Positions 1-12,351 of a stretch of DNA of 64,000 nt are shown here, in pieces. The position numbers were made by a program, and so were the translations under genes. The notes under the pieces were generated by a model. It made no database searches. It had not been told where the DNA came from and worked only from the letters and a program-made list of their open reading frames with translations. The stretch comes from Adiantum capillus-veneris (taxonomy: Eukaryota; Streptophyta; Polypodiopsida; Polypodiales; Pteridaceae): assembly GCA_014529385.2 (NCBI GenBank), contig CM043959.1, forward strand, positions 14,960,809 through 15,024,808, written 5' to 3'. Position 1 is the first letter of the stretch. The number at the start of each line of letters is the position of its first letter.

Positions 1-392
1 CACACTATAGCAATTATGGGCCTTCATCTTTAAAAACTTGCTGGCTTACCCAGTTTGTACTTCTCGAATTGGTAGCACTTTTGTCAACTCTAGGTAGACC
101 AAGGGAAAGACGATCTTCTTTCCATGTAAGAAATTATGATGTACACTTCTACCATGTCTTGCTCATAAGAAAGATGCAAGGATAGAAGTAAGTAAGAGAG
201 TGGAGTAGAGACATTGAATTCAATTGTGCTCCTATTGTTGAAACCAATTCTAGAACCCACTCCATTTATAAAAAAAACTTTATTGTTACATTGATTTCAG
301 ACGGCTTTCATATCTTCACACCATGCTAACTTACCTAATATGTATAATCAACATTGGTAGCATTGCTAAACCAAAATACACCAGAAGGAGGA

Positions 393-432
<40 letters not shown>

Positions 433-960
433 CACAATAGAAGTAGAGCACTCCTAAGTTTTTTGAACAAGGGTTAGCACCTTATGAAAAACAATGTCTA
501 TGAGAAGCTCCCAAGCTTGGTATCAAAGAATACTTTGTAGAATCTTTCATATATTTATGTTTGTTAGAATCTTAAAGAGGTTGTGTAATGCATTACTTTT
601 AGAAATGCAATAGAATATACATGTAGGAATAGAGTATTGATAGCGATGTTTCTTTGGCCGCAGCAACGCGCGGGTCACATACTAGTTGTATATTATAGAA
701 TGAAAGCCTAAAGGTGTTGAAAGGTAGTGGCTAAAAGTGGAAACGTTAAGACCATCTTACGTCATTGAATGTCAACATATTTAATGCGACCCATTCACAA
801 ACGTTAGAATTTAGTTGATTTTTGAATGCACAAGGAACTAAAAATGGAAGTATCTATTTTACTCCTCCTTTACTCCACAAGGCCACATAGGGCGCTTTTG
901 CAAGGATGGGGTTGACCCCCTCTCCACTTTTTTTTTTCTTACCATAAAGGGCGACAACAA
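1..960. other. Intergenic DNA with a CT microsatellite
   Basis: I see no credible coding sequence here. The only distinct object is a (CT)n tract at about 392-430. The rest is unique-looking AT-rich sequence. Confidence 0.5.
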
Positions 961-974
961 ATTTATATCAAAGA

Positions 975-1353
975 GTCCCCAAAGATTTGGTCTAACGGTA
1001 AGGCTTTGGCCTCTCAACCTACGGGTTGTGGGTTCAAAGCCCTTGTTGGGTCACACTCTAGAGGGATACCTTGTGCTCACCTGGTGTTCACGTTGCTAGG
1101 GCTCTTGCCCTTGGACACTCAAGTGCATCCTCCTCCTGGGGTGGGTCACCCGAGGAGGAGGTTCCTAGCTGGTTGCTACGAGTTCTCTCCGTCGTTCCCA
1201 GCATGTGGTGCATCAATTAGGTGGCCATGGTGATGCCTACGCGTGGCTCTTGCCTGATGGTACGCGGCCCTTGCCCGACCATGTAACATGGCTAATATTT
1301 GGAAGGGATAAGCACCTCCCCTTGTGGGCCCTATGGTGTGTCGAAATTTTTTT
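975..1353 (+). mobile_element. tRNA-derived SINE with poly(T) tail
   Basis: The element begins with a tRNA-like head. A box A-like motif (TGGTCTAACGG, 988-998) is followed 33 bp later by a near-perfect box B (GGTTCAAAGCC, 1031-1041), the spacing of an internal RNA polymerase III promoter. About 300 bp of non-tRNA body follows and ends in a run of T at 1347-1356. The insertion is flanked by a perfect 13-bp direct repeat, TTTATATCAAAGA, at 962-974 and 1354-1366, which is the signature of LINE-assisted target-primed insertion. A T-rich rather than A-rich tail occurs in several plant SINE families. The short ORFs across it are chance. The family is not identified. Confidence 0.85.
988..1041 (+). 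promoter_or_regulatory. Internal RNA polymerase III promoter (box A + box B) of the SINE
   Basis: Box A-like TGGTCTAACGG at 988-998 and box B GGTTCAAAGCC at 1031-1041 match the consensus of tRNA-type intragenic promoters. They do not sit in a foldable tRNA, so this is a SINE promoter and not a tRNA gene. Confidence 0.7.
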
Positions 1354-1722
1354 TTTATATCAAAGAAGAAACGCAATTACAAAAGACTACCACTTGGGTT
1401 ATAGTTCGATCAATAGATACACAAGCTAGTCCTACCTAGTTACTTGTGTGTCAGCTTTGGACGGTCTTGTTTTTCATTCACACTCTCGACTTTGTGTTCT
1501 TTTTGGTTTGAGAAACCGTCATAGAAACAAAGTGTGATAATTGAGGGCCTTTTGGATCACTTCATCACTTTTATTAATGTCCAACTTGGACTCATGAGAT
1601 TTTCCTAATGTCCTACTTGGACTCATGAGATTTTCCGGTGGCAATGCCTTGTTTCTATTGGAAATAATGCATGTTTCTTGTGGGGGACTTTAAGATACTT
1701 TATAAAGTTTAAGGTTGTCCTT

Positions 1723-1800
1723 GTCCACTTAATTTTATTGATTGATTAGTGTATTGAATTACGAGGTATTGAACTAATCAATCAATAAAATTAAGTGGAC
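1723..1800. repeat. Perfect 28-bp inverted repeat (foldback)
   Basis: The arms 1723-1750 and 1773-1800 are exact reverse complements, starting GTCCACTTAATTTTATTG, around a 22-bp loop. A degenerate relative lies at 24970-25047. It resembles the core of a small foldback or MITE-like element within the dispersed repeat. Confidence 0.75.
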
Positions 1801-1805
1801 ATGGA

Positions 1806-1806
1806 C

Positions 1807-1876
<70 letters not shown>

Positions 1877-2020
1877 CACTCTCTCTTTATATATATATAT
1901 ATAGAGAGAGAGAGTGGAGAGAGAGAGAGAGAGAGTGTGTCAAGCATATATTACCTAATGAGATTTTTTCATGGAAACGAACTGTGATATAAATTGATGG
2001 AGTTCCCCCCAATTCATTCA

Positions 2021-2094
<74 letters not shown>

Positions 2095-2193
2095 CACTCT
2101 CTCTTTATATATATATATATAGAGAGAGAGTGGAGAGAGAGAGAGAGGAGAGAGTGTGAGAGTGGAGATATATATATATATAGAGAGAGAGTG

Positions 2194-2227
<34 letters not shown>

Positions 2228-2233
2228 GAGAGA
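1806..2233. repeat. Compound CT/TA/GA microsatellite cluster
   Basis: Alternating (CT)n, (TA)n and (GA)n tracts. The 2022-2092 stretch is almost pure TA. Short GGAGAGAG-type units give partial self-complementarity. Apparent [10 protein letters not shown] ORFs here are low-complexity artefacts. Confidence 0.9.
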
Positions 2234-2332
2234 GTCAAGCATACTTTCATTTGGAAGGTCTTACAAGACCTGTGAACAAGCACAAATAAAAGTAAAATCC
2301 ATACACAAAATCTAGAGAGAGGAGAGAGTCAA

Positions 2333-2499
<167 letters not shown>

Positions 2500-2903
2500 T
2501 CAAGCATACTTTCATTTGGAAGGTCTTACAAGACCTGTGAACAAGCACAAATAAAAGTAAAATCCATACACAAAATCTAAAAGCAAATATAACCTTTCAT
2601 ATTATGACATCATTTAAGTGTACCTTTCTTGTCATGGGGTGCATGTTTAATTACGTATCTCTTTTGATATTTGTTCTTTATGACATCCTCCAAACCACCT
2701 TGATTGATTGCACTTGCAAATGAGTGCTATGAGAACCATCATATTTGGAGAAGCATCACTAAGAGAAGAGGCGAAGGAGGCAAGGTAGGCAGTGAGGCAA
2801 AAGAGGGGAGGAATCAAAGTAGAAGAGGGTTGGGGGCCTATTGCTAGCTTACGTGAAAGCAATATATTGCAAGCACTCATTTGTTGAAGGGCATGCTAGA
2901 ACG

Positions 2904-3003
<100 letters not shown>

Positions 3004-4159
3004 CTCTTGATAACACTTCAGGGAGGCAAAAAAGGGAAGGCGAGAGGGTGATTGAGATATAGTGGATACATTGCTATGTAGGAGATGAGGATAAAGGTCA
3101 CTCAATTCAAAATTGGTCATTGTAGAGAGAGAAGAGCTGGCAGAATAACTTTGGCTTCATTTTTATGATTCCAAATGTCACAGATCCACTTGAAATACCT
3201 ATTTGCTCAATGTATAATATGGATCCATCTTGGGCTTGAAAGGAATCTCTCTTGTCATGAACATTGCAGACTCAACTTTACTTGGCGCGCCTCTTACACA
3301 GTCTCGTGTAGAGAAATAAAAAATCAAGAAGCTCCTTTAAAATTCTTTGACCATCGAAATTTAGGCCAGTCGAGCAACTCCACTTTATCTGCCCTCCATA
3401 TCTATGCTAGTCCTTCCCCAAAGAAGCCTATGTATAGCTTGCTACCATAATCAGCAAAAGGGGCTCAAAAGATTACCAAGAACACGAGCTATATACCCAT
3501 GTTTGTTTAGAGCCCTTCCCATATATTCAGAGCCTGAACACAGACCTTTGAAGTTGTCTAAAATTTACAGCTTCTTGACTACATTGTGTTTCTCGACATC
3601 ACTGTATTCAGAAAACTTCTTGTACTTGCTTGGTCTCATCTTCTTAGAGTTCTTTAAAAAAAAGAAGAAGTAGCAAAACTCACAATTGTGAGTGAACTAT
3701 ATTGATTATCCCAAAAAATTAAAGATCCTACCATGATCGTGCTGAGCCATGACATCATCAAGAGACCATAATTACATCGGCTAATTGGGGAGCCACCCCT
3801 AACGGCCCGCCCCCTTATCCTTGGTACAAGGCATCGGTAATCTTAGGCCAATCATCCGACTTTTGATTGCACCTGAGCGTTCATATTAGTACTTTGATTT
3901 TTTGTATAATTTCTTCAAAGCTTGCCACCTAAGGATCTCCTTCAAACACACGATGGTTCCTTGTCTTCAAGGAATAAATTAGTCTTGAAAAAACCAATTT
4001 TCCATGTCCTATGGACCCACTTGCATATTTTCCCTGCAAGGCCTATGCTCTTTCATCACTTTGTAGACAAGAAAAACCTCCAAGCCATTGAATTGGTATT
4101 GGGTTACTAGAAGGTCAGTAATTTTCCAGCTCTTGCTATCACCATCCCAAAAGTGCCCA

Positions 4160-4810
4160 AGTCAATTCAGACCCTTATTAACCAGTTTCCTTGCTATTTC
4201 TATCCAGTGGGGATTTTGTGGTGGATCTACAACTTTGGAGAGCCAGGAGGACCAGTGCAAGATGGAGTTCTTGAAGTACTGGTTTCTTCTCCCCACTTTA
4301 GGACTCCCACTGCTCTGTTGCATTTCCTTACCAATTCCCCTGAGCTGCTTCCTAGACTTAGGGTAGACCACGTCGGGGGTAATAGCTTGTCATGAACCTC
4401 TACCCCTCTCCACTTTCCACCTTTTGAGCCAAGTTTAGATGTTTCTATCATATCTCTGATCATGATAGCCCAAGCTTGATCCTGTTTAACCAAGGAGACT
4501 ACAAATTTGGCACAACGAGCTTCTACATGGGCCACAGGGTTGAGACTTAGGTAAGCCTCCCTCACTCAAATAAGTTCTAGACTTTTCTTTCCCTTGATTG
4601 TATAATAGCGTTTTCGAGAACGTTGGAAGGAGAAGTATGCCATTTGGCATTTCATTGAAAGGAGAAAACAAAAAGCAAGCAAGTTTGCTTTCCTCTTTTG
4701 ATGATGGGGGTCCTATTTTGTGCTCATTCCATTTTAGCGACCTATTTGTTTCCTTCCCGAGCTTGTAGCCTTTCACAAGGGGCCAATCGTTTTTGGTGCA
4801 AATTCCCATG
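4160..4810 (-). pseudogene. Degenerate coding remnant, possibly from a retroelement
   Basis: Two overlapping minus-strand frames (4809-4486 and 4565-4227) give non-repetitive protein-like sequence with several Trp, Cys and charged residues, including AHVEARCAKFVVSLVKQDQAW. The pieces join across frames, as in a decayed gene. The overall look is faintly like the region after the reverse transcriptase domain of plant LINEs, but I see no catalytic motif such as FADD. I cannot name the source with confidence, and it may be a chance ORF. Confidence 0.2.
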
Positions 4811-6069
4811 AGTTGATTTGAGGCTTATAAGGAACGGGCCTCTTGGATATTGCACTGTATTCAACATCATCCTCTCATTAAATCGGAATTAAATCCTTTC
4901 CAACATTTTCAAGATCAAACTATTTGTGTCATGTGTTTGGGTTTGACAAGATCAAGATGATGTCAAGCTCGATGATGGAGTGCTTCAAGTGATGGTGTGT
5001 GGTAATGGATTTTAGAATAGGAGTTAATTATATAGTGAAGCTCCACCTGGTCCCAACTTACCATCCCTTTAATGAGCTTTTTTATTTTAATAGGCAATCC
5101 GCTCTCTTTCCATGCAAGTGCAGTTTAATGTTATTTTGAAGTTCGTGATTTTGTAGAACAAACGATTGAAAAAAATATTCTTTTCAAATTTCACTTTGCT
5201 ATAAACTTGTCAAAGGGAAGAACTATTATGTTAAGTGGTTACCTTGATTTTTTGGTTAACATTTTGAAGCAAGAGATGTATTGTTGATATGAAAATGGTT
5301 ATGAAATACTGTATTCACAAACATAATGGATGTTGCTTGAAATGCAGGGACAGATTTTGTTCGATGGTTGTCATGGTTTGAGTGTACCCCATAACTACTA
5401 GCAAGGATTTTTCACGAACGTCCATAGCTCCACATTTTCTTTGTTTATCGGTCTTTGAATAAGAAATTGACTATTGAACTCAATTTCTCACACATTACTT
5501 GCCAACAGACTGGTGAATTTAGGAGAAGCGGGTGCAGATTGCAAGTTGATGGCAAAAAGGAGGAGAGGGTGGAGGGAGAGATGACCTACAATATACAAAT
5601 TTGGAGTGGTATTTGGAGGATGACAAGCTTCAAAGGTGGGCCGACTACAATAGAAGCTAAGGGTTGAGGGAGAGATGGCCTATAATATAGACAAACTTTG
5701 TGTGGTCTTTGGAGGACGATAGGCTTTAGGGGTGGGCTAGCTAAAAGATGAGTTTTTATAAGTTGCTTGGAGGCCTTGAGAACCCATGTCAACTCCACAT
5801 CCGTATTTTTGTGAGTTGTAAAATCATGGGATGCATGCTTCGCCCCCTGGTTGTGCCCCTTACCCTGGCCTCGAATTCTCCAACATTATCAAAGCTCTGC
5901 CTAATGATATTTAGTCCTTGAAATTTAAGACCAGATAGGAGTCGCACTTTAGATCCGACACCAAATTGACAATACTCAGACCTTGACATGGGTTTAATAG
6001 AGTTTTGCTATTGCTGCTACAATCATCTTCAAGGTTGGCCGTATGAGATTTTGTAGTGAACTGATAAGT
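4811..6069. other. Intergenic, nothing recognised
   Basis: No convincing gene or element. A roughly 70-bp unit around GAGAGATGACCTACAATATA (5575) recurs in diverged form at 5670-5740, a short imperfect direct repeat. Confidence 0.4.
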
Positions 6070-6383
6070 AGTGTGTGTTAAGAGATAGTGAAGGAGAGAG
6101 CTTCAACTCTTGCAAGCACACACACACACACACAAACATGGAGGCAAAAGATTGTACTTCTCCTTCTTCACAAACTCAAGATAAGAGGTCTACAAAACAT
6201 AAGGGAGACAACATAAAAGGGGAACTAGTACAACGGTCTAGTATGAACCGCTAGTGAGTGAGGTGAGTACTTAAGTGTGCCATCACTAGCGAAGATATGT
6301 GTATCTAGCAAGGCACGCTAGTGATGATGACTATCGGTGATAGTCATCCAGGAGTCGTACATGTTGAGCTTGACATCTCAACA
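6070..6383 (-). mobile_element. 3' LTR of the Ty1/copia element (outer boundary uncertain)
   Basis: Reading the minus strand, pol ends at 6434 and is followed by a purine-rich tract (6384-6396, AAGGGGGAAT) and then TGTTGAGATGTC beginning at 6383. This is the normal polypurine tract followed by TG at a copia LTR start. The outer (CA) end cannot be fixed because no second LTR is present; a CA microsatellite at 6117-6135 lies near it. Confidence 0.5.
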
Positions 6384-6433
6384 TTCCCCCTTAAGCTCAA
6401 TGCCATCTCTCATATGCCAAGTATTGCTCGAAA

Positions 6434-6975
6434 CTACCATAGCTTTGCCGCTCTAAGGGCCTTTGTGAAGATATCTGCAACCTGCTCATCTATCATCACA
6501 TACTCCAGGTTGATGTTGCCTGCTAAGACCCTCTCTCTAATGAAGTGGTAGTGCACCTCAATGTGCTTTGTCCTGGCATGAAACACTGGGTATTGTGCCA
6601 ACTTTATGCTGTTGAGGTTGTCACAATAGATGACAACCAGCCAAGTACCTATACTCCAAAGTCATGAAGTAGAAATCCTAGCCATGCTACTTCACATGCC
6701 ACCATTGCAACACCCCTGCACTCTGGCTCTGTACTCAAAAGAGCAATCATAGGTTGATTCTTGCTGTTCCATGTGATAGTAGTAGTCCCAAGTGAGAACA
6801 TGAATCCGCTAGAAGACCTGCGATCGTATGTACTACCAGCCCAATCCATATATGTGTAGCCATAGAGCTGCAACTCCACATCAGCCCTATAAAAAAGTGC
6901 ATAATCCAAAGTAGCACTCACATAGTGCAAAGTCCACTTCACATCATCCAAGTGTGGTTTCCAGGAAGACTGCAT
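6434..6975 (-). pseudogene. Copia RNase H domain
   Basis: 6975-6649 shows the copia RNase H pattern: DYALFYRADVELQLYGYTYMDWAG, RRSSSGFMF, ALLSTEPECRG and EVAWL. After a stop the same frame continues to HARTKHIEVHYHFIRE and a KALRAAKLW end, terminating at 6434-6436. It is separated from RT by a stop or frameshift around 6976. Confidence 0.85.
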
Positions 6976-6978
6976 AAA

Positions 6979-8201
6979 CTAACTCACCAATCCAACTGTG
7001 TAGCCCAAGTCTAGACGTGAGATAGTCAAGTAGATCAAGCTACCCACAATCCTCGTGTACATGGTAGCTTGACCTGCATCATTCCCCAACTTCAAATTCT
7101 GATCTACGTGCATTGCAATTGTCTTACAATCAGCCATATCATACTTTTTCAGCATATCCAAAGCATATTGCCTTTGTGACAACCATACACCTTCTTTTAT
7201 GCAAATAATTTCAATTCCCAAAAAATACCACAAGTCTCCGAAGTCTTTCATGACAAACTCTTGCACAAGTAGAGCCTGCACATCTTCTACTTCAACCACA
7301 TTATAACCTCCAACAATCAAATCATCCACGTAGATGCATATTACCACAGTTCTTGTCTCATTCTTTTGCACATACAATGAATGGTCTACATCAAACATCT
7401 CAAAGCCCAATAAAATGAGGAATGCTGCAATCCTCTCATACCAAGCTCTAGGTGCTTTCTTCAGCCCATACAATGCTTTCTTTAACCTACATACAAGGTT
7501 ACATAGCCTCATATTTGCATAACCTTGTGGCTGCTCCATATACACAGTTTCTTCCAAGATTCCATTCAAAAATGAATTCTTTACAACTATTTGTTTCAAC
7601 ACCCATTTTAATGCGGCAGCCACTGCAATAAACACACAAACAGTAGCCATCTTAGCTACGGGGATAAATGTATCCTCATAATCAATCCCATAAGTTTGTG
7701 CATAATCTTTGGCCATAAGTCTAGCCTTGTACCTAGTACATTGCCATCAACATTATGCTTTATTTTGTAAACCCACTTACATCCAATTGCCTTCTTTTCC
7801 TTTGGTAATGGCACCAATTCCCATGTTCCATTTGCATCAGCCATCTCTTCATCCATAGCTTGCCACCATTTTTCATCCTTGACAACATCCTCAAAACATG
7901 TGTGTTCTACTTCCTTTGTACTCTTCGCCACAAATACACAATGACGAGCCACGTAACTGTCATACATCAATCTCTGCACTTGATTTCTTGCTCTTTCTGA
8001 TCTGCATGGTCCAGGATCACTTCCAGGTGTCCTATTCCCTGTAGTCTTCACAGAGGGTATGCCAAACTCCTCATCCAAACTCTGCTCAGAATCACTTCTA
8101 TCGTGATCATCATAAGTAGCACTCAAATTTGGCAACTTAGGGGCATCATCAACTTTTATCTGTCCTTTCCTTGATGCATTTGAAGAGTTTGCAGGACTCA
8201 C
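6979..8201 (-). pseudogene. Copia reverse transcriptase remnant
   Basis: 8201-7720 carries the RT N-terminus (WWQAMDEEMADANGTWELV, then KWVYKIKHNVDG). A frameshift near 7710 leads to 7716-6979 with QMDVKTAFLNG-like VVKNSFLNGILEE, YMEQPQGY, LKKALYGLKKAPRAWY and the catalytic YVDDLIVGG. The catalytic Asp pair is intact. The expected Asp-Val before the FLNG motif is altered, and the frame is broken from gag and RNase H. Confidence 0.9.
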
Positions 8202-8397
8202 TCTTTTACGTAACCTGCCACTCCATGTATTTTCACCATGAATTTCATTAGAGAACCCTTGCGGCCCCCACTCAAAGCTTGTGACTGTGCACCTATATCT
8301 TTTGCAGCCACATTCTCTCGTACATCGGTCCCCAAATCATCTTTCACATAAGCATACCAACTTGCCATTTCATCAAAAATAATATCCTTGATCACCC

Positions 8398-9511
8398 TCA
8401 CTTTACATGTGATAGATTGTAACACTTGTACCCTTTTTGCCCAACGAACACACATTTTTCTTCTTTTGGATCAAGCTTACTTCTTAGCTCATCCGACACA
8501 TGTACATAAGCAGTACATCCGAATACTTTAAAATCTAATACATTTGGTTTTTCACCATTGAGCTTTTCTTCAGGTGTCATATCATGTACTGCAGCTGAAG
8601 GGGTCTTTTTCATAATGTAGACACCGGTAGCAATAGCCTTAGCCCAATAACAATGAGGCCTGCTCTTCTCATTCATCAATGCTCTAGCCACTTTTGTAAT
8701 GTGCCTGCTCTTTTGCTTAGCAACACCATTTTGCTGCAGAGTATAATTGCATGAAATCTGCCTCTAAATTTCATTCTTTTTTAGAAAACCATTGAATTCG
8801 TTGGAGAAGTACTCTCCCCCTCCATCTGATCTCGGGCAATTTATATGTTTCCCAGTCTATTTTTCAACCATAGCTTTGAAAATTTGAAAATGCATAAAGA
8901 CCTCACTTTTTTGCTTCATGAAGTAGACCCTTACCTTCCTTGTATGGTCATCAATGAAACTCACATAGTATTTACATCCATCCATAGATGCAATCTTTTG
9001 TCGGACCCCATACATCTGTATACATTAAATCCAATGCATTCCTAGTTACATGCTTATCATGAGAAAATGATGCTTTTGCCTGCTTTCCAAATTGACAAAC
9101 TTCACATAATTTTTGTATTTCAACAAGTCAAAACATAGGTAAACATGTAACCATCTCTTTAGTCCGCATCAATTTCAGCCTGTGCAAAGTTACATGACCA
9201 ATACGTTTGTGCCAAATTTCTATAACTGGAACGACATCTACACCTTGTGCAAACATGCAGGCACTCACTTTGGGCACATTTAAATTCAAAGTAAACATTC
9301 TGCCCACTTTCTTTCCTTGTGCAACCAGCCTTCCATCCTTCTTATGCTCTTCATCAAAGAGACCATTGGAGTTAAACCTGACCTGTAAATCTTGCTCAAG
9401 CATTTGCCCAATAGAAACCAGGTTCTTTGTAATGTTGGGTACATGTAGCACATAATCCAAGTAATTCACTTTACCATCTATCATAGACAATGACACATTT
9501 TTTGTATGCAT
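8398..9511 (-). pseudogene. Copia protease end, GAG-pre-integrase and integrase remnant
   Basis: 9511-9128 reads YVLHVPNITKNLVSIGQM, typical of the segment after the copia protease, then IWHKRIGHVTLHRL, the GAG-pre-integrase HHCC start. The catalytic core (about 9120-8700) is present but broken across frames. 8691-8398 gives the integrase C-terminal part with YWAKAIATGVYIMKKTPS and VFGCTAYVHV, which are canonical in copia integrase. Confidence 0.85.
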
Positions 9512-10036
9512 AATAGGATGTGCAGTATCATCTCTAGTTCTACATAACTAGGACTTTGTAAATTTTTCATTTCCTTAAACCATTCACCATGGCTGGTCAT
9601 GTGATTCAATGCACATATGTTCTTTATGTTTAGCAAATAGTCATTGATGGACATGCTTTTGTTTTGCACAGGATTCAGCTCAGTCTTCAATTGCAACTTC
9701 CTTGCCTTTGTGTTTGTCACATCCAATGACAACAAAGTGTCCAAGCCTCCTTAGGAGATTGAGTATCATGTATATGTCCAATCATAGTGTCCTATGCACT
9801 GAAAGAAAGCCAGTACATGACCTACCGAGCTCCCTGGTTCTAATCTTTAAATGTCTTAATTTGCGCAGCATTCACACCTTCCTCTAGCAGTGGTGGTGCT
9901 ATCTCATGCTCTCCATCAAGTCCCAATAACCTTTGCCCATAAGAAAATTGGCCATTTGGAACTTCCAAGCATAGAAGCTGTTCGTGTCCAGCTTCTCACT
10001 GACAACCTGGTTAAGCCCATCATTGTTGAACGACAT
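9481..10036 (-). pseudogene. Copia gag (UBN2-like) remnant
   Basis: The conceptual translation starts at 10036, shows the WKFQM-type gag core, and continues through KTFKD (stop) NQGAR (stop) to QSPKEAW and then KARKLQLKTELNPVQNKSM. These are the expected successive blocks of a copia gag capsid domain. Stops at what were probably Trp/Gln/Lys codons and one frameshift interrupt it. No CCHC knuckle is evident before the protease region, so some sequence may be missing. Confidence 0.75.
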
Positions 10037-10418
10037 GTTTCCAACCCTTTACATAGTTTTGAGTAGCCTGCTAAAAATAGTCGGTTACCACTTGTAACCA
10101 CAATCTGCATACATACACTTCTTTCACTGTACTAAATAGTATTTGTGCACATGCAGTCAACAAACCAAAGCTTTTTGCACCACCTATATGTAGATCTGCA
10201 AAAACTCAAACCTTAGCGTTTTTATGTGTGAATGTACATTAACTCCAAAACTGGGGTCAAAACATGCCCGAAATGGAAATTTGGATGCACAGTCTCAATC
10301 CAAAAGAAATCCTGAAACGTACACTCTCCAAAATAAATCACCTCAATCGGAGATCGTTGGCGATGGCTCTCGAGAATACTGAGGCTGCTTCTTAGACTAC
10401 TCCTGCTTGCTTCTCCAA

Positions 10419-10555
<137 letters not shown>

Positions 10556-10561
10556 TTTTTT

Positions 10562-11015
10562 AGTTTGTGTTGCAGTGCAGGTGCTCGAAGGTGGTACTCT
10601 GGTCCATCATTGTGCTGGCGATACACGTTCAAGATTGCCCTTCAACAAATGAGTGCTTGCACTCTATTTCTTTCACATAAGCTAGTGTAGCCCCCCATCC
10701 CTCCTCTACTTTGATTCCTCCCCTCTTCTGTCTCAGTGCCTACCTCACCTCCTTCGCCTCTTCTCTTACTCCACTACCTACATCGCCTCCTCTAGCTGAT
10801 TGCAACTCTTAAAAAACCATATGTCTCCAAATATGATGGTTCTCATAGCACTCATTTGCAAGTGTCATCAATCAAGGTGGCTTGGAAGACATCACAAAGA
10901 ACAAATATCAAAAGAGATACGCTATTAAACATACACCCATGAGAAGAAAGGTATACTTGGATGATATTTGTGCTTGTTCAGAGGTCTTGTAAGACCTTCC
11001 AAATGAGAGTATGCT

Positions 11016-11110
<95 letters not shown>

Positions 11111-11260
11111 TACTTAATGAGATTTTCTCAAGGAAACAAAGTATGATATTGATGGAGTTTTCCCCCCAATTCATTCACTTTTATTAATGTCTCACTTGAA
11201 TTCATGAGATTGTTTTGTGGAGATGTTTTGTTTCAATAAAAAATAATATACCCTTTGAAG
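10562..11260 (-). repeat. Unclassified dispersed repeat, copy B (inverted)
   Basis: Reverse complement of the unit seen at about 1960-2900 and 25200-25760. The blocks with GAGTGCTATGAGAACCATC, the Lys-rich AAATATCAAAAGAGATAC segment and the AAGACCTTCCAAATGAGAGT segment are shared. It contains (CT)n(TA)n at about 11019-11106, at the same relative position as in the other copies. No coding sequence is visible. Confidence 0.6.
11019..11106. repeat. (CT)n(TA)n microsatellite
   Basis: About 36 bp of CT followed by about 52 bp of TA, inside copy B of the dispersed repeat. Confidence 0.95.
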
Positions 11261-11269
11261 GTCAATGAA

Positions 11270-11470
11270 CGAAAATATTTGGATTTTGCGATGGGTGTGG
11301 GAGAGACCATTTTATTCAAAACTGTGTGAAAAACCCAAAGAATCCTGGGAAAGCAACTATTAATGTCATTGGGATATTATCATGCATGAGCGGATCAGAG
11401 TCTAAGACAACAATTCCTGTCAAAGTGGTGACTAGAGCTCAAGCTCAAGAAGCTGCAAAAAATTGACCAG
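11270..11470 (+). pseudogene. Retroelement gag zinc-knuckle remnant
   Basis: The plus strand reads FCDGCGRDHFIQNC, a CX2CX3HX4C knuckle one residue shorter than the retroviral CX2CX4HX4C, then KNPGKATINVIG and VKVVTRAQAQ before a stop at about 11464. This matches the end of gag in Ty3/gypsy-type elements. No protease or RT follows; the next frame is only Lys-rich sequence, so it is a fragment. Confidence 0.5.
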
Positions 11471-11737
11471 TAGCAAATGATCTAAAACTCCTAGAACAAA
11501 CCAAATGGAGAACGGATCAATTAGAAGTCAAAGAAAATCTTGGAAAGCCAAACGGGATAAATGAAAGTGAAGACGTTGAATAAGAAAATGGCTTTGAAAA
11601 TTGAACTGAACCAAACTAAAGAACCGCTTAAACATGAGCAAAAAAGTAAAAAAGATGCAAAGAGAGTGAAAGAGTCAAAGACTGACTTAAGTGGTTTGTT
11701 CTTGGTGGAGAAAGTGAACAAGCACTCAGACACAATA

Positions 11738-12271
11738 TTGCAAGCACATACTGCAAGGCTCAATAATAACCAAACTTTGGAGCAAAGACTGTTGACCTAT
11801 TCGCATCGTGAAGATAAAACAAGGAGACTGAAAGTCTACAAGAGACTTGTGCCAAAGCTGCTCAAGCCATACTACAGCCTGAAGTTCCAAAAACTTCTAT
11901 GCCGATGATGCAAGAGCTAAGAAAAGGAAACACAAAAAAACAAGGGGAAACCAACACAGGTGGAGAAGACAAAATTCAAGGATTCTGTTGCAAGCACAAT
12001 ATTGCAAGCACTTATACACAATACTACAAGCACATACTGCAAGGCTCAATAATAACCAAACTTTGGAGCAAATACTGTTGACCTATCTGCATCCTGAAGA
12101 TAAAACAAGGAGACTGAAAGTCTACAAGAGAGTTGCCAAAGCTGCTCAAGCCATACTACAGTCTGAAGTTCCAAAAGCTTTTGTGCCGGTAATGCAGGAG
12201 CTGAGAAGAGGAAACACAAAAAAACAAGGGGAAACGAACACAGGTGAAGAAGACAAAATTCAAGGATTCTG
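11738..12271. repeat. Tandem duplication of about 250 bp
   Basis: The segment 11738-11989 is repeated at about 12000-12271 with few changes, including a shared core around AAGATAAAACAAGGAGACTG. Both copies look like the downstream part of the gag-containing remnant. A short GCAAGCACAATATTGCAAGC motif sits at the junction. Confidence 0.8.
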
Positions 12272-12351
12272 TGACTAATGATAATACTCTAAAGTTATTT
12301 ATTTGCTTGGTTCTGACCCGCTTGTTTAGTAGAATCGATGACATGGTAAAA

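Larger units (their letters stand above)
6434..10036 (-). mobile_element. Ty1/copia retrotransposon gag-pol, inactivated
   Basis: The minus strand encodes a single copia-type polyprotein in the order gag, protease/pre-integrase, integrase, reverse transcriptase, RNase H. The first Met is at 10036-10034, in a gag N-terminus that includes KLDTNSFYAWKFQMANFL. Gag holds at least three in-frame stops near 9780-9850 and several frameshifts follow, so no functional product is expected. The integrase-before-RT order and the YVDD motif place it in Ty1/copia. No 5' LTR matching the 6383 end and no tRNA primer site is visible upstream of gag, where an (AC)n tract begins at 10424, so the 5' end appears lost or replaced. 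Confidence 0.9.

Noticed and set aside
985-1056. A functional tRNA gene
   Set aside because: Box A and box B are present, but no cloverleaf with acceptor stem and anticodon arm can be drawn, and TSDs plus a T tail show it is a SINE.
6117-6135. Second LTR end of the copia element at the CA microsatellite
   Set aside because: The CA run could mimic a terminal CA, but without a matching second LTR or TSD the boundary cannot be fixed.
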